A stretch of DNA of 64,000 bases from Mayfieldus sp963740555 (GTDB lineage Bacteria; Actinomycetota; Thermoleophilia; Solirubrobacterales; 70-9). Under the pieces are notes generated by a model, which was not told the DNA's origin, made no database searches, and was given only the letters and a program-made list of their open reading frames with translations. The position numbers and the translations under genes are program-made. Below, in pieces: positions 56,338 to 64,000 of this stretch (position 1 is the stretch's first letter; every line of letters begins with the position of its first letter). Location: assembly GCA_963740555.1 (NCBI GenBank), contig CAVUES010000008.1:62001-126000 (forward strand), written 5' to 3'.

Positions 56338-57713
56338 TCCCAGTACTCCTTTGCCAGCCCCTTGTCGGCGAGCAGGGTCCGCAGCTCCAGAAGCGCCGTG
56401 TAGGTGGGAAGCGCGAAGAGCCGACCGTCGGCCCGCGCGACCGCCTGCTCCAGCGATGCGGCGATGCCCTCCTGCACCGCGATCGACTCGGACGGCAAGC
56501 CGGCGTACTTGAGGCGCAGCGCCATCTCCGCTGCCCGGGTGCCGGCGCAGGTGACACGGCGCGCCGCCCCGGCGAGCAGCTCGAAGTCGGCGTCCCAGAT
56601 CCATGAGACGTCGCGCCCGTCGGCGATCCCGTCGTTGAGCGCGACCCAGAGATCGAGACCGCCGCCGTCGCCCTCCAGGCGCAGCGTACGCAGGACCTCG
56701 TTCGCGCCGGCGGGATTCTTGATCAGCAGGATCGAGACCTGCTTGCCGTCGACCTCGATCGTCTCCACGCGGCCGAACACCGCGCGCACCGACTCCAGGC
56801 CGGAGCGCACGGAGTCCAGGCCGACGCCCAGGTCGAGTGCGGCGGTAATCGCCGCCAGCGCGTTGTAGGCGTTGTAGAGGCCGGGCAGGGGCAGCTTCAG
56901 CTCCACATCGCCCTCGGGCGTGCGGACGGAGAGACGCGAGCCCTCCATTCCCAGCAGGTCGATCTCGGTCGCCGCGACCGCGGGCACCGGGCGCTGGGCG
57001 CCGCACGAGGGACAGGAGTAGTGGCCGAGGTGCCCGACGAATGCGCGCTCATACGTATAGGGGTGCCCGCAGCGACGGCAGTGCTTTGCGTCGAAGGCGT
57101 GCTGGAGCTCGGGCAGCGCGTGGCGCGGGTCCTCGATCCCGAAGTAGGTGACGCCCGGTCGGGGCCGCTCCTCGCGGTCGCGCCCGAGGTCGGCGACCAG
57201 CGGATCGTCGGCGTTGAGCGCGAATCGGGTGCCCCCGGCCCGCGCCTCGACCAGGTCGGCCCACTCGTCGGCGAGCGTCTCCAGCTCCCCGTAGCGGTCG
57301 AGTTGGTCGCGGAACAGGTTGCCGAGCACGATCAGCCCCGGGTCGAGCTGTTCGGCGACCTTCGGCAGCCAGGCCTCGTCGACCTCGAACAGGCCCTCGT
57401 CGCCGCGCTGCTCGAGCAGCGCCGTCGCCACGCCCCAGGTCATGTTCGATCCGGCCCGGTTGTGAACCGGCGTGCGACCGTCGGCGGCAAGAGCCGTGGA
57501 GATCATCCCGGCCGTCGTCGTCTTTCCATTCGTGGCGCTGACGATCGTGCAGCCGCGAGAGAGCCCGGCGCCGAGCTTCGCTATCGCATCCGGCGAGAGG
57601 CGCAGCAGCACGCGGCCAGGGAGCGTCGTGCCGCCGCCACGGCCGCTGATCCGGCTCGCCGCGCCGATCGCCCGCGCGAGCGCGACCTCGGCGCCGAAGA
57701 CCGGGCCGCTCAA
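56334..57713 (-). CDS. murT: Lipid II isoglutaminyl synthase, Mur-ligase-like subunit
   Basis: ATP-dependent partner of GatD. 459 residues: Mur-ligase central domain with the P-loop VSATNGKTTTAGMIS, FEVDEAWLPKVAEQL, LGNLFRDQLDRYGELE, NADDPLVADLG; a Cys4 zinc ribbon (CRRCG then CPSCG) typical of MurT; and a C-terminal DUF1727 domain (IKNPAGANEVLRTL, WIWDADFELL). Amidation of the stem peptide affects crosslinking and lysozyme sensitivity. Overlaps both neighbours by four bases. Confidence 0.95.
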   Translation of the reverse strand: MSGPVFGAEVALARAIGAASRISGRGGGTTLPGRVLLRLSPDAIAKLGAGLSRGCTIVSATNGKTTTAGMISTALAADGRTPVHNRAGSNMTWGVATALLEQRGDEGLFEVDEAWLPKVAEQLDPGLIVLGNLFRDQLDRYGELETLADEWADLVEARAGGTRFALNADDPLVADLGRDREERPRPGVTYFGIEDPRHALPELQHAFDAKHCRRCGHPYTYERAFVGHLGHYSCPSCGAQRPVPAVAATEIDLLGMEGSRLSVRTPEGDVELKLPLPGLYNAYNALAAITAALDLGVGLDSVRSGLESVRAVFGRVETIEVDGKQVSILLIKNPAGANEVLRTLRLEGDGGGLDLWVALNDGIADGRDVSWIWDADFELLAGAARRVTCAGTRAAEMALRLKYAGLPSESIAVQEGIAASLEQAVARADGRLFALPTYTALLELRTLLADKGLAKEYWE

Positions 57714-58603
57714 GCCGGGACGGGCGGCGCGACCACCGACAGCGCCCGCGGCAGCACGCGCAGCGACGCCGGCAGGTCCGTGATGTGCTCGCCGTCGGCG
57801 TATACGGCGAACGGGCGGCTGGCGCTCAGCTCGAGGCTCCGAGCGCGCACGATCCGCACCTCATCGTTGTCCACGTGCGTGCCCTTGAACACCTTCGGCA
57901 GGTTACTCAGGTAGCGAAGCTTCCCGACCTCGCCGATCATGACGATGTCGAACTCGCCGTCGTCGAGCGAGGCGTTCGGGGCCAGGCGCATGCCGCCGCC
58001 GAAGGTGTTGCTGTTGGCGGCGGCGACCGAGTAGCCGGTGAAGCGCAGGTTCTCCTCGCCGATCCGCAGAGTAAAGCGGGCGGGCTTCCAGGCGGCAAGC
58101 GCCCGCGGTACGGAGTAGGCGTAGACGAGTCTCCCGCGTATCAGCTTGGTCTCGTTTGCGATCCGGTTGCATTCGGAGTCGAAGCCAGCGCTCGCGATGC
58201 CAAGAAAGCGCCGACCGTTGGCCTCGCCGACGTCGATCGTCCGCGTCTCGCCGGCCGCGAGCACGTCGACGGCTCCCTCGGGTTGTGAGGGAATGCCGAG
58301 CACGCGTGCGAGATCGTTGCCGCGACCGCCGGGGACGATGCCGAGCGGAACCTCGGTTCCGGCGAGCGCTCCGCCGACGATCCCGATCAGCCCGTCGCCG
58401 CTCATCACCACCGGCACCTCGCCCGCGTCGGCGGCACGCAGCGCCCGTTCGATCGCGTGCTCGGCGCTGCGTGTCCGCTCGACCCGAAAGACGATGCGGC
58501 GCTTGTCGAGCTCGTTTTCGACCGCCGGCAGCATCGCCTCGCAGCGTCCGGCACCCGAGGCTGGGTTGACCAACAGGGCAAGCGGGCGCTCGGCGATCGT
58601 CAC
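57710..58603 (-). CDS. Diacylglycerol kinase-like lipid kinase
   Basis: 297 residues: VNPASGAGRCEAMLPAV, the nucleotide-binding VVMSGDGLIGIVGGAL (a GGDGT variant) and IVPGGRGNDLARVLGI, with a C-terminal beta sandwich (FDIVMIGEVGKLRYLSNLPKVF, FAVYADGEHI). DagK/YegS-type enzymes phosphorylate diacylglycerol or related lipids. It heads the minus-strand unit with murT, the methyltransferase and gatD; recycling of lipids released by envelope synthesis is a plausible link. GTG start with TAGGCT seven bases upstream. Confidence 0.92.
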   Translation of the reverse strand: MTIAERPLALLVNPASGAGRCEAMLPAVENELDKRRIVFRVERTRSAEHAIERALRAADAGEVPVVMSGDGLIGIVGGALAGTEVPLGIVPGGRGNDLARVLGIPSQPEGAVDVLAAGETRTIDVGEANGRRFLGIASAGFDSECNRIANETKLIRGRLVYAYSVPRALAAWKPARFTLRIGEENLRFTGYSVAAANSNTFGGGMRLAPNASLDDGEFDIVMIGEVGKLRYLSNLPKVFKGTHVDNDEVRIVRARSLELSASRPFAVYADGEHITDLPASLRVLPRALSVVAPPVPA

Positions 58604-58628
58604 CCGATCAAGCCTATGCGGGGCACCG

Positions 58629-59273
58629 CTAGGCGGGTCGCCTGGCGACGAAGTAGGTGCCGTCCTCAGCCTCGCCGTCGCTGACCTTTTCCAGACCCTG
58701 CTTGCGGAAACCGCGCTCGAGCACGCTCGCCGGTGTGTAGAACGGAGTTGCCGAGCCGTAGCTGGCGGCGACGATCACGTGGCCCCCGGGACGCAGGACG
58801 CGGGCGACCTGGGCAAAGAAAGGCGGCATGTTCAAATGCGTCACGAGGTCGAAGGAATCCTCGTCGTAGGGAAGATCGGAGGCATCGGCGAGCCGGAATG
58901 CGACCCGCCCTTCCGGGTCGAGCCCGACCTTCGCCTTCGCCTTCGCGATCATCGCCTCGGATAGGTCGATGCCGCGCACCCGTGCGCGGGGAAACTCTCG
59001 GGCCAGAAAGAGCGTTCCGATCCCAGTCCCGCAGCCGACGTCGAGGACGCTCTCGGGTTTTGGGCTGACGTCGAGGACCGCGAATGCGAGCGGGGCGAGG
59101 AATTCGGGCGAATCCGCGCGACGGCGATCCCAGGTCGGGGCTCTGGCGTCGAATATCCGGCGCACGCGCCCCCGAAGCAATGGCCAGACCCACGGCGCTC
59201 TGGTGACGAGGTCGTTGACGGTTCGTCCTATAACGCGTTCGCGGGTATTTGGCCCCGGTGATCCGTCTTCCAT
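58629..59273 (-). CDS. Class I SAM-dependent methyltransferase
   Basis: 214 residues: a basic helical N-terminus (RERVIGRTVNDLVTRAPWVW), RIFDARAPTWDRRR, motif I VLDVGCGTGIGTLFLA, RVRGIDLSEAMIAKAKAK, LPYDEDSFDLVTH and ARVLRPGGHVIVAASYG. UbiE/COQ5-like profile, substrate unknown. The ATG at 59273 gives the conserved start; a longer reading upstream is unsupported. Divergent from the cyclophilin gene, whose -35 overlaps this start codon. Confidence 0.88.
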   Translation of the reverse strand: MEDGSPGPNTRERVIGRTVNDLVTRAPWVWPLLRGRVRRIFDARAPTWDRRRADSPEFLAPLAFAVLDVSPKPESVLDVGCGTGIGTLFLAREFPRARVRGIDLSEAMIAKAKAKVGLDPEGRVAFRLADASDLPYDEDSFDLVTHLNMPPFFAQVARVLRPGGHVIVAASYGSATPFYTPASVLERGFRKQGLEKVSDGEAEDGTYFVARRPA

Positions 59274-59300
59274 TGACCGATCATCGCAAGCCAGTACGCT
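59273..59300 (+). promoter_or_regulatory. Promoter of the cyclophilin lipoprotein gene
   Basis: TTGACC (59273-59278), 16-nt spacer, TACGCT (59295-59300), nine bases before the ATG. The -35 overlaps the start codon of the divergent methyltransferase. Confidence 0.7.
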
Positions 59301-59309
59301 GCGCTGCCG

Positions 59310-59969
59310 ATGCGAGCCGCCCTGATCCGCATCGCCGCCATGATCGCGCTGGCAGGTCCGGTGCTCGCCGGCTGCGGTGGGGGAGGCGGAGGCGGCAACG
59401 GCGCCAAACCGGCGAGCGCGCCGGGCTGTCAAAAGGTCAGTCGACCGGCACCGCGGAACGTCCACCTGCAAGCGCCCAAGCAGACGGTGCGCGCGGGCGA
59501 GAAGCTGACCGCGACGGTGAAGACGAGCTGCGGAAGCTTCGACATCGCCCTCGACACGCAGCGCGCACCGAAGACCGTCAACTCATTCGTCTACCTGGCC
59601 CGGAAGGGGTTCTACGACGGTCTCGACTTTCAGCGGGTCGCCCCCAACTTCGTGATTCAGGGCGGGGATCCGCTCGGCAACGGAACCGGCGGTCCCGGCT
59701 ACCACGTCGACGAGACGCCGCCCGCGAATCTCGCCTACACGAAGGGAGTCGTCGCGATGGCCAAGACCCAGGTCGAGCCCGCCGGGCGGTCGGGGAGCCA
59801 GTTCTTCGTCGTGCTCGCCGCCGACGCCGGGCTCAGCCCGGACTATGCGCTGGTCGGCCGGGTCGACAAGGGGATGAACGTGGTCGATCGGATCGGGAAT
59901 CTCGGCGCGCCTTCCCAGCAGCCGACCCAGACCGTGCTGATCGATCGAATCACGATCCAGCATGGCTAG
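59310..59969 (+). CDS. Cyclophilin-type peptidyl-prolyl isomerase lipoprotein
   Basis: 219 residues. Lipoprotein signal peptide with lipobox LAGC near residue 21, then a Gly-rich linker. The cyclophilin domain contains FDIALDTQRAPKTVNSFVYL, FYDGLDFQRVAPNFVIQGGDP with the catalytic Arg, SGSQFFVVLA and YALVGRVDKGMNVVDRI. Probably helps fold exported proteins at the outer membrane face. Overlaps the HAD gene by eight bases. Confidence 0.93.
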   Translation: MRAALIRIAAMIALAGPVLAGCGGGGGGGNGAKPASAPGCQKVSRPAPRNVHLQAPKQTVRAGEKLTATVKTSCGSFDIALDTQRAPKTVNSFVYLARKGFYDGLDFQRVAPNFVIQGGDPLGNGTGGPGYHVDETPPANLAYTKGVVAMAKTQVEPAGRSGSQFFVVLAADAGLSPDYALVGRVDKGMNVVDRIGNLGAPSQQPTQTVLIDRITIQHG

Positions 59970-60741
59970 CCTCGACGGGATCGATGCCGTCCTGCTCGAC
60001 CTCGACGGCGTGCTCTACGTGGAGGGGGAACTGCTGCCGGGTGCGGAGGATGCGGTCGAGCGGCTGCGCGCGGCGGGTCTCGCGCTTCGCTTCGTCACCA
60101 ACACGACGGCCAACTCGCGCATGCAGACGCTCGAGAAGCTGCGCGGCTTCGGGATCGAGCTGGAGGAGGACGAGCTGGTGACGCCGGCAGCGCTGGCGCG
60201 ACACCATTGCGAGCACGCCGGCCACAGGACGGTGGCGCTGATCATGAACGACGACGTGAAGGCCGACTTCGAGGGCCTGGAGGAGACCGATCAGGACCCC
60301 GACGCCGTGATCATGGGCGACCTCGGCGAGCAGTTCGGATTTCGCATCCTGAACCAGGCTTTCCGCCTGGTCATGGACGGGGCCGAGCTGGTTGCCCTGC
60401 AGAAGAACCGCTTCTGGCTCACCGCCGACGGCCTGTCGCTCGACGCCGGGCCGTTCGTGGCGGCGATCGAATACGCGACCGGAAACGAAGCGTTCGTCGT
60501 CGGCAAGCCCTCCGCGGGCTTCTTCGAGATCGTATTGGGCGAGCTCGGCGCCGACCGAGATTCGGTGGCGATGGTCGGCGACGACGTCGAGACCGACATC
60601 GGCGGCGCCTTGGACGCGGGGATCGCGGGGGTGCTGGTGCGGACCGGCAAATACCGCGAGGACTTCGTTCGAGACTCGGGGATCGAGCCGACCGCGACGA
60701 TCGATTCGATCGTCCAGCTTCCGGAGCTGCTCGGATCGTGA
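59962..60741 (+). CDS. HAD-family phosphatase, NagD/LHPP-like
   Basis: 259 residues, HAD IIA: motif I VLLDLDGVLYVEGELLPGA (DxD), motif II RFVTNTTANSR, the C2-type cap, the Lys in FVVGKPSAGFFEIVL and motif IV VGDDVETDIGGALDAG. Substrates in this group are sugar or nucleoside phosphates, or phosphohistidine; none is indicated here. Start ATG overlaps the cyclophilin end; stop overlaps the next gene by GTGA. Confidence 0.91.
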   Translation: MASLDGIDAVLLDLDGVLYVEGELLPGAEDAVERLRAAGLALRFVTNTTANSRMQTLEKLRGFGIELEEDELVTPAALARHHCEHAGHRTVALIMNDDVKADFEGLEETDQDPDAVIMGDLGEQFGFRILNQAFRLVMDGAELVALQKNRFWLTADGLSLDAGPFVAAIEYATGNEAFVVGKPSAGFFEIVLGELGADRDSVAMVGDDVETDIGGALDAGIAGVLVRTGKYREDFVRDSGIEPTATIDSIVQLPELLGS

Positions 60742-61607
60742 GCGCGGAGCAATTCGAGCCTCAGCCCTTCGAGGTCGATGGGCGATTGAGCGGCGAGACA
60801 GTGGGGGAGGGACCCCCGATCGTCCTCTGCCACGGGCTCACGGCGACCCGGCGCCAGGTGGTGCACGGTTCCAACGTGCTGGCGCGGGAGGGCTACCGGT
60901 TGATCCAGTACGACGCCCGTGGTCACGGTGAGTCAAAACCGGCAGCGGATGAGACCGGTTACGGATCGCCGCAGAACGTCGCCGACCTACGCCTCGTGAT
61001 CGAGGAGCAGGTCGGCGATCGGCCCTTCGTTCTCGGTGGGCATTCGATGGGATCGCACACCGCGGTCGCCGATGCGCTGGAGACACCAGAGCAGATCGCC
61101 GCACTGGTCGTGATCGGGCCGGCCTACGGTGGGCCCGTCTCCGATTCGGAGGAGCGGCAGAGGACGCTCGGGCGTTGGGACGAGCTCGCGGACGGCCTCG
61201 AGAAGGGCGGGGTGGACGGGTTCCTCGAGGCCATGGACCGCCAGGGCCTCGATCCAGGGTGGCGCGAGGCGATCCTGCGCTTCACGCGCGAGCGGATGGA
61301 GACCCACCGCTATCCCGACGCGGTGGCGCAGGCGATACGCGGGGTAGCGCGCTCGAAGCCGTTCGAGTCGATGGACGAGCTGGAATTCCTCGACCTCCCG
61401 GCCCTCGTCGTCGCCAGCCACGACCTTGCCGACCCGGGACACCCCTACGCGGTCGCCGACGCCTACGCCGAGCGTTTGCCCCGCGCACGGATGGTCAACG
61501 AGCAGGAGGGCGAGTCGCCGCTGGCCTGGCAGGGGGGCCGCCTCTCGCGCGAGATCGCCGAATTCTGCGCCGAACGACCGGTCGCCGAGGCCCTGAAGGG
61601 CTCCTGA
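60738..61607 (+). CDS. Alpha/beta-fold hydrolase
   Basis: 289 residues from a GTG overlapping the HAD stop: IVLCHGLTATRRQV, YDARGHGESKPA, nucleophile Ser in LGGHSMGSHTAV, acid residue region LVVASHDLADPGHPYAVAD. The usual C-terminal catalytic His position is occupied near RMVNEQEGESPLAW, where no clear His is seen, so catalytic competence is uncertain. Could be an esterase, lactonase or peptidase. Third gene of the cyclophilin-HAD unit. Confidence 0.86.
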   Translation: MSAEQFEPQPFEVDGRLSGETVGEGPPIVLCHGLTATRRQVVHGSNVLAREGYRLIQYDARGHGESKPAADETGYGSPQNVADLRLVIEEQVGDRPFVLGGHSMGSHTAVADALETPEQIAALVVIGPAYGGPVSDSEERQRTLGRWDELADGLEKGGVDGFLEAMDRQGLDPGWREAILRFTRERMETHRYPDAVAQAIRGVARSKPFESMDELEFLDLPALVVASHDLADPGHPYAVADAYAERLPRARMVNEQEGESPLAWQGGRLSREIAEFCAERPVAEALKGS

Positions 61608-61622
61608 CTATCCTTGCTCACC

Positions 61623-61961
61623 GTGATCGACGACGGACAAGCGATCCACTACGCCGCCGTTTCGCGCGGAACCCCGGTATATAGCGCCGACGGGGTTGAG
61701 GTGGGGATCGTGGAGGCCATGCTCGACAACTACCGCGAGCACATCTTCGACGGCGTCGTGTTCAAGGACTCAGACGGCGTGCTGCGGTTCGCCGATGCTC
61801 CAGAGGTGAGCCGTACCGCGGAGCGGGGGGTGACGCTCTCGATCGACGCCGAGCAGGCGATGCGGCTGCCTCCGCCCGACGAGGCAAACCCGAGCTATCG
61901 CCCGCGCATGCCTCGCGGCCGCATCGGGCGCATGTTCGGCGGCAGTTGGAAGCGGCAGTAG
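61623..61961 (+). CDS. PRC-barrel-like small protein
   Basis: 112 residues from GTG 61623; a TTG at 61614 would add three. TATCCT (61609-61614) eight bases before the GTG supports the shorter start and a leaderless transcript. The sequence GTPVYSADGVEVGIVEAMLDN, then FDGVVFKDSDGVLRFADAPEV and GVTLSIDAEQAMRLPPP resembles PRC-barrel proteins, which bind RNA or the membrane periphery. The Arg-rich tail (RPRMPRGRIGRMFGG) suggests a nucleic-acid or membrane contact. Function unknown. Confidence 0.68.
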   Translation: MIDDGQAIHYAAVSRGTPVYSADGVEVGIVEAMLDNYREHIFDGVVFKDSDGVLRFADAPEVSRTAERGVTLSIDAEQAMRLPPPDEANPSYRPRMPRGRIGRMFGGSWKRQ

Positions 61962-62314
61962 ATCGGCCCGCATCCGGCTCGCCAACCTCGGAGATACGGC
62001 ACCGCGGAGCTCTGATCGGGTTCGTTCTCATGGTCATGGTGGGGGAGAGCGCCCAGGAGCTTCAATTGGCCGGTTGGATCCCGACGACTCCGATCGGCGT
62101 CACCTTCCCAGGCTGGATCGGAACCTGGCTGGCAATCTTCCCGACCGTCGAAACGCTTACCGCCCAGGGGTTGGCGGTGGTCGCCGTCGTCGCTTCCTAC
62201 CTGGTGTCCGAGCACATACGTGTGCGCCGGCCAGCTCGACAGGGACTCGCGCCGGCAAGGCGATCGGAGCAGCCTCCGGCGCAGGAACCCGCATTCGACC
62301 TGGCTCGCGGCTAA
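61946..62314 (+). pseudogene. C-terminal fragment of an FTR1-like iron permease
   Basis: An open frame of about 122 residues whose middle, GALIGFVLMVMVGESAQELQLAGW then IPTTPI and WLAIFPTVETLTAQGLAVVAVVASYLVSEH, resembles the last two membrane helices of FTR1/EfeU-type iron transporters, with the QE.QLAGW loop before the final helix. The N-terminal helices with the REGLE iron motifs are absent, so this is probably a truncated relic. The TTG at 61946 overlaps the preceding gene; an ATG near 62030 is an alternative. Similarity is by eye only. Confidence 0.45.
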
Positions 62315-62327
62315 GGGCCTGCAGGCT

Positions 62328-63563
62328 CTAGGTCACCGGACTGAGCGGGTCGAGGGCCATCGGGTCCTCGTGCCACTCCTTCGGCAGCGCCACCTCGACG
62401 TCGATCGAGCGGGCCGGCGGCTCGAGCTCGTCGGCGGTCGTCTGACCCAGAAACGCGGACAGGTAGTGACCGGCAACCTTGCGAGGCGGCCACCAGAGAT
62501 AGTCGGGCGACGCGCTGCCCTCGCCTCCGCCACCGGTGATGTCGTGCTGCATGTGCAGCGAGTCGTCGCCTGTGAGCAGCTTGCCGCGAATCACCGGGTG
62601 GAACGGTTGCGGAACGATCTCCGCGCCGAGACTTGCTGCGACGTGCTCGGCGGCGGCGTCGGCCTCCTGAGTCCCGATTCCGCCGTGCTTGATTGGGAAG
62701 TTCGTGCCGTCGCCCGCCGCGTAGACGTCCTGGACCCCTCGCACCCTTGCGTGATCGTCGATTGGGATGAATCCCTCTTCATCCGCCGGGACGCCCGCCA
62801 GGTTGGGGCCCTCGAGCACGGGCAGCGAGACCATCTGACCGATCGCGATCCGTTCGTCGGCTGGGGCGAGGAGGAGCTCGCCCTCGGCGGCTTCCTTCAC
62901 CCGCACACCGGTCCTGATCTTGATGCCGCGCCCGTCGAGAAGCGATTGCACGGCGTCGCTTGCCGAGCGGCCGAAGATGATCAGCGGACCCTCCTCGGGG
63001 GTTACGACCAGACACTCGACGTCCCTCACCCTGAGCTCGAGCGCCCGCCGCTGAGCCATCAGCGCCAGCTCGTACGCCGGCAGCGGCCAGGTCCGACCGG
63101 GGGGAATCACGAAGGCGATCACCCCGGACTCGCTGCCCTCGGCCTCGCGGAGCATGGAGTCGATCGGAATGACGGTGCCATCGGTTCGCAGCGGGACGGC
63201 ACCCGCAAACGCCGGGCGGGGGCGAGCGCCGATGCAGAGGACCAGCTTGTCGTACTGAAGGCTTGAGCCGTCGGCCAGCTCGACCGAATGCTCCTCGGGC
63301 TGCACCTCGGCGACGCCCTTCTGGATGAATTCGGCGTCGAGCTGCTCGGCGATCGGCGCCAGTGCATGCTGCTCCGCCGGCTGGGATGAGAACGGCTCTC
63401 CGACGATCAACGGCTTGTAGATGAAGTCCGGGTCGGGCGCCAACAGGGTGATGTCGGCCCGCTCACCGGCGTGGTCGCGGATCGCCATCAGTGCCTCCAG
63501 CCCGGCGATCCCGCCACCGGCGATCACGACGCGCGGCTTCTGGTCGACGGAGCCGCTGTTCAT
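62328..63563 (-). CDS. FAD-dependent pyridine nucleotide-disulfide oxidoreductase (NDH-2/SQR-like)
   Basis: 411 residues: FAD motif VVIAGGGIAGLEALMAI, KLVLCIGARP, second dinucleotide region VECLVVTPEEGPLIIF and the FAD ribityl motif VQDVYAAGDGTNFPIK with GGIGTQEADAAAEHVA. The layout fits type II NADH dehydrogenase or sulfide:quinone reductase-like enzymes; SQR redox cysteines are not evident (only the Cys in LVLCIGA and ECLVV), so NDH-2-like electron transfer to quinone is likelier than sulfide oxidation. Overlaps the universal stress gene by four bases. Confidence 0.85.
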   Translation of the reverse strand: MNSGSVDQKPRVVIAGGGIAGLEALMAIRDHAGERADITLLAPDPDFIYKPLIVGEPFSSQPAEQHALAPIAEQLDAEFIQKGVAEVQPEEHSVELADGSSLQYDKLVLCIGARPRPAFAGAVPLRTDGTVIPIDSMLREAEGSESGVIAFVIPPGRTWPLPAYELALMAQRRALELRVRDVECLVVTPEEGPLIIFGRSASDAVQSLLDGRGIKIRTGVRVKEAAEGELLLAPADERIAIGQMVSLPVLEGPNLAGVPADEEGFIPIDDHARVRGVQDVYAAGDGTNFPIKHGGIGTQEADAAAEHVAASLGAEIVPQPFHPVIRGKLLTGDDSLHMQHDITGGGGEGSASPDYLWWPPRKVAGHYLSAFLGQTTADELEPPARSIDVEVALPKEWHEDPMALDPLSPVT

Positions 63564-63973
63564 GGCTGTGGATGGACGACGAGGACGTCGCAGGGGGAGT
63601 TGTTGACCACCCCGCTGCTGACCCGGCCCAGAACCGCTTGCGGCATCATCGCCCGGCCTCGCGAGCCCATGACGATCAGGTCTGCTTTGACGTCTTCGGC
63701 GGCGCCGATGATCCCCTCGACCGGGTCGCCGCTGAGAACTCGGGTGACCACATGGGTCTCATCGAGTTGGCCAGCCGCGTCCTCGAGGACGTTGCGAGCC
63801 GGTTCCGCTCCGGCAGCGTCCTGCACGACGCCCTTGGCCGCGTACTCGAGGTGCCCGGTGGACTCGACGAGATGGATGGTCCCTCCGGACGCCTGGGCTA
63901 GCGCGACTGCGTTGCGCAGCGCAGCTTGAGCGCCATCACTTCCGTCATAGGCGACGACGATGTTCCGATACAT
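63560..63973 (-). CDS. Universal stress protein (UspA family)
   Basis: 137 residues, the canonical single-domain length: start NIVVAYDGSDGAQAALRNAVALA and the ATP-binding C-terminal motif IVMGSRGRAMMPQAVLGRVSSGVV followed by SPCDVLVVHP (G-x2-G-x9-G-S/T pattern). ATP-binding UspA type. First gene of a two-gene minus-strand unit with the flavoprotein, suggesting a role under redox or respiratory stress. The last 27 bases of the window hold no further feature. Confidence 0.93.
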   Translation of the reverse strand: MYRNIVVAYDGSDGAQAALRNAVALAQASGGTIHLVESTGHLEYAAKGVVQDAAGAEPARNVLEDAAGQLDETHVVTRVLSGDPVEGIIGAAEDVKADLIVMGSRGRAMMPQAVLGRVSSGVVNNSPCDVLVVHPQP

Positions 63974-64000
63974 CAGCAGGCCTCCGTGGGCACTTCGACT

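Overview
This is a GC-rich, gene-dense bacterial chromosome segment that I read as Actinomycetota, probably class Thermoleophilia (Solirubrobacterales/Gaiellales-like). The sequence evidence is: an actinobacterial integration host factor (mihF) directly upstream of gmk-rpoZ-coaBC, a MurT/GatD lipid II amidation pair, a 6C-like C-rich-loop small RNA, many GTG/TTG starts, and a -10 hexamer placed 6-9 nt upstream of about 20 start codons, which indicates widespread leaderless transcription. The phylum is well supported; the class is inference. Nearly everything is core genome. I see no phage, CRISPR array, complete IS element, rRNA or tRNA.

Layout. 1-6.7 kb: end of an isochorismatase-type hydrolase, then a pyrimidine operon carA / SnoaL-like gene / carB (two frameshifts) / pyrK / pyrD. 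6.7-10.2 kb: mihF, gmk, rpoZ, coaBC, a TPR protein and dtd. 10.2-19.1 kb: a translation/transcription block rimP-nusA-infB-DUF503-rbfA-nrnA-truB-ribF-rpsO, led by a promoter and a strong intrinsic terminator (attenuator candidate), followed by a peroxiredoxin. 19.2-28.1 kb: DsbA-like protein, pnp, M16 protease, dapB, amidase, dapA, rnj. 28.2-30.5 kb (minus strand): 6C-like sRNA and a two-component system. 30.6-41.4 kb: ftsK, a RodZ-like protein, cinA, two convergent epoxide-hydrolase-like genes, thpR, recA, recX and a secreted Ig-repeat protein. 41.4-54.3 kb: NYN nuclease, rny, cupredoxin, secreted protein, miaB-miaA-dapF-GNAT, an RCC1 lipoprotein, a DapL-like aminotransferase, an NAD epimerase, hflX, dut and a membrane zincin. 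54.4-59.3 kb (minus): glyoxalase, and dagK-murT-methyltransferase-gatD plus a second methyltransferase. 59.3-64 kb: cyclophilin lipoprotein, HAD phosphatase, alpha/beta hydrolase, PRC-like protein, FTR1-like fragment, and (minus) an NDH-2/SQR-like flavoprotein with a universal stress protein.

Functional themes are pyrimidine synthesis; ribosome and tRNA maturation (rimP, rbfA, infB, truB, miaA/B, rpsO, hflX); an unusually complete RNA decay set (pnp, rnj, rny, nrnA, NYN nuclease); lysine/DAP synthesis (dapA, dapB, dapF, dapL-like) feeding peptidoglycan made and amidated with murT/gatD; and recombination (recA, recX, ftsK).

The most unexpected structures are not genes. (i) A family of heptanucleotide tandem repeats (consensus close to TTCCTCG) sits at several gene junctions and once inside truB. 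(ii) A roughly 52-bp two-hairpin repeat occurs as an inverted pair around rpsO and again at 50.7 kb, with a compensatory stem change between copies. (iii) A longer palindromic family follows mihF, rnj and recA. Other points of note are a DapF with both catalytic cysteines replaced by serine, a NusA with a Cys3His motif and a very long acidic tail, a methyltransferase gene between murT and gatD, and six apparent single-base indels in four genes, some in G runs, that may be sequencing errors.
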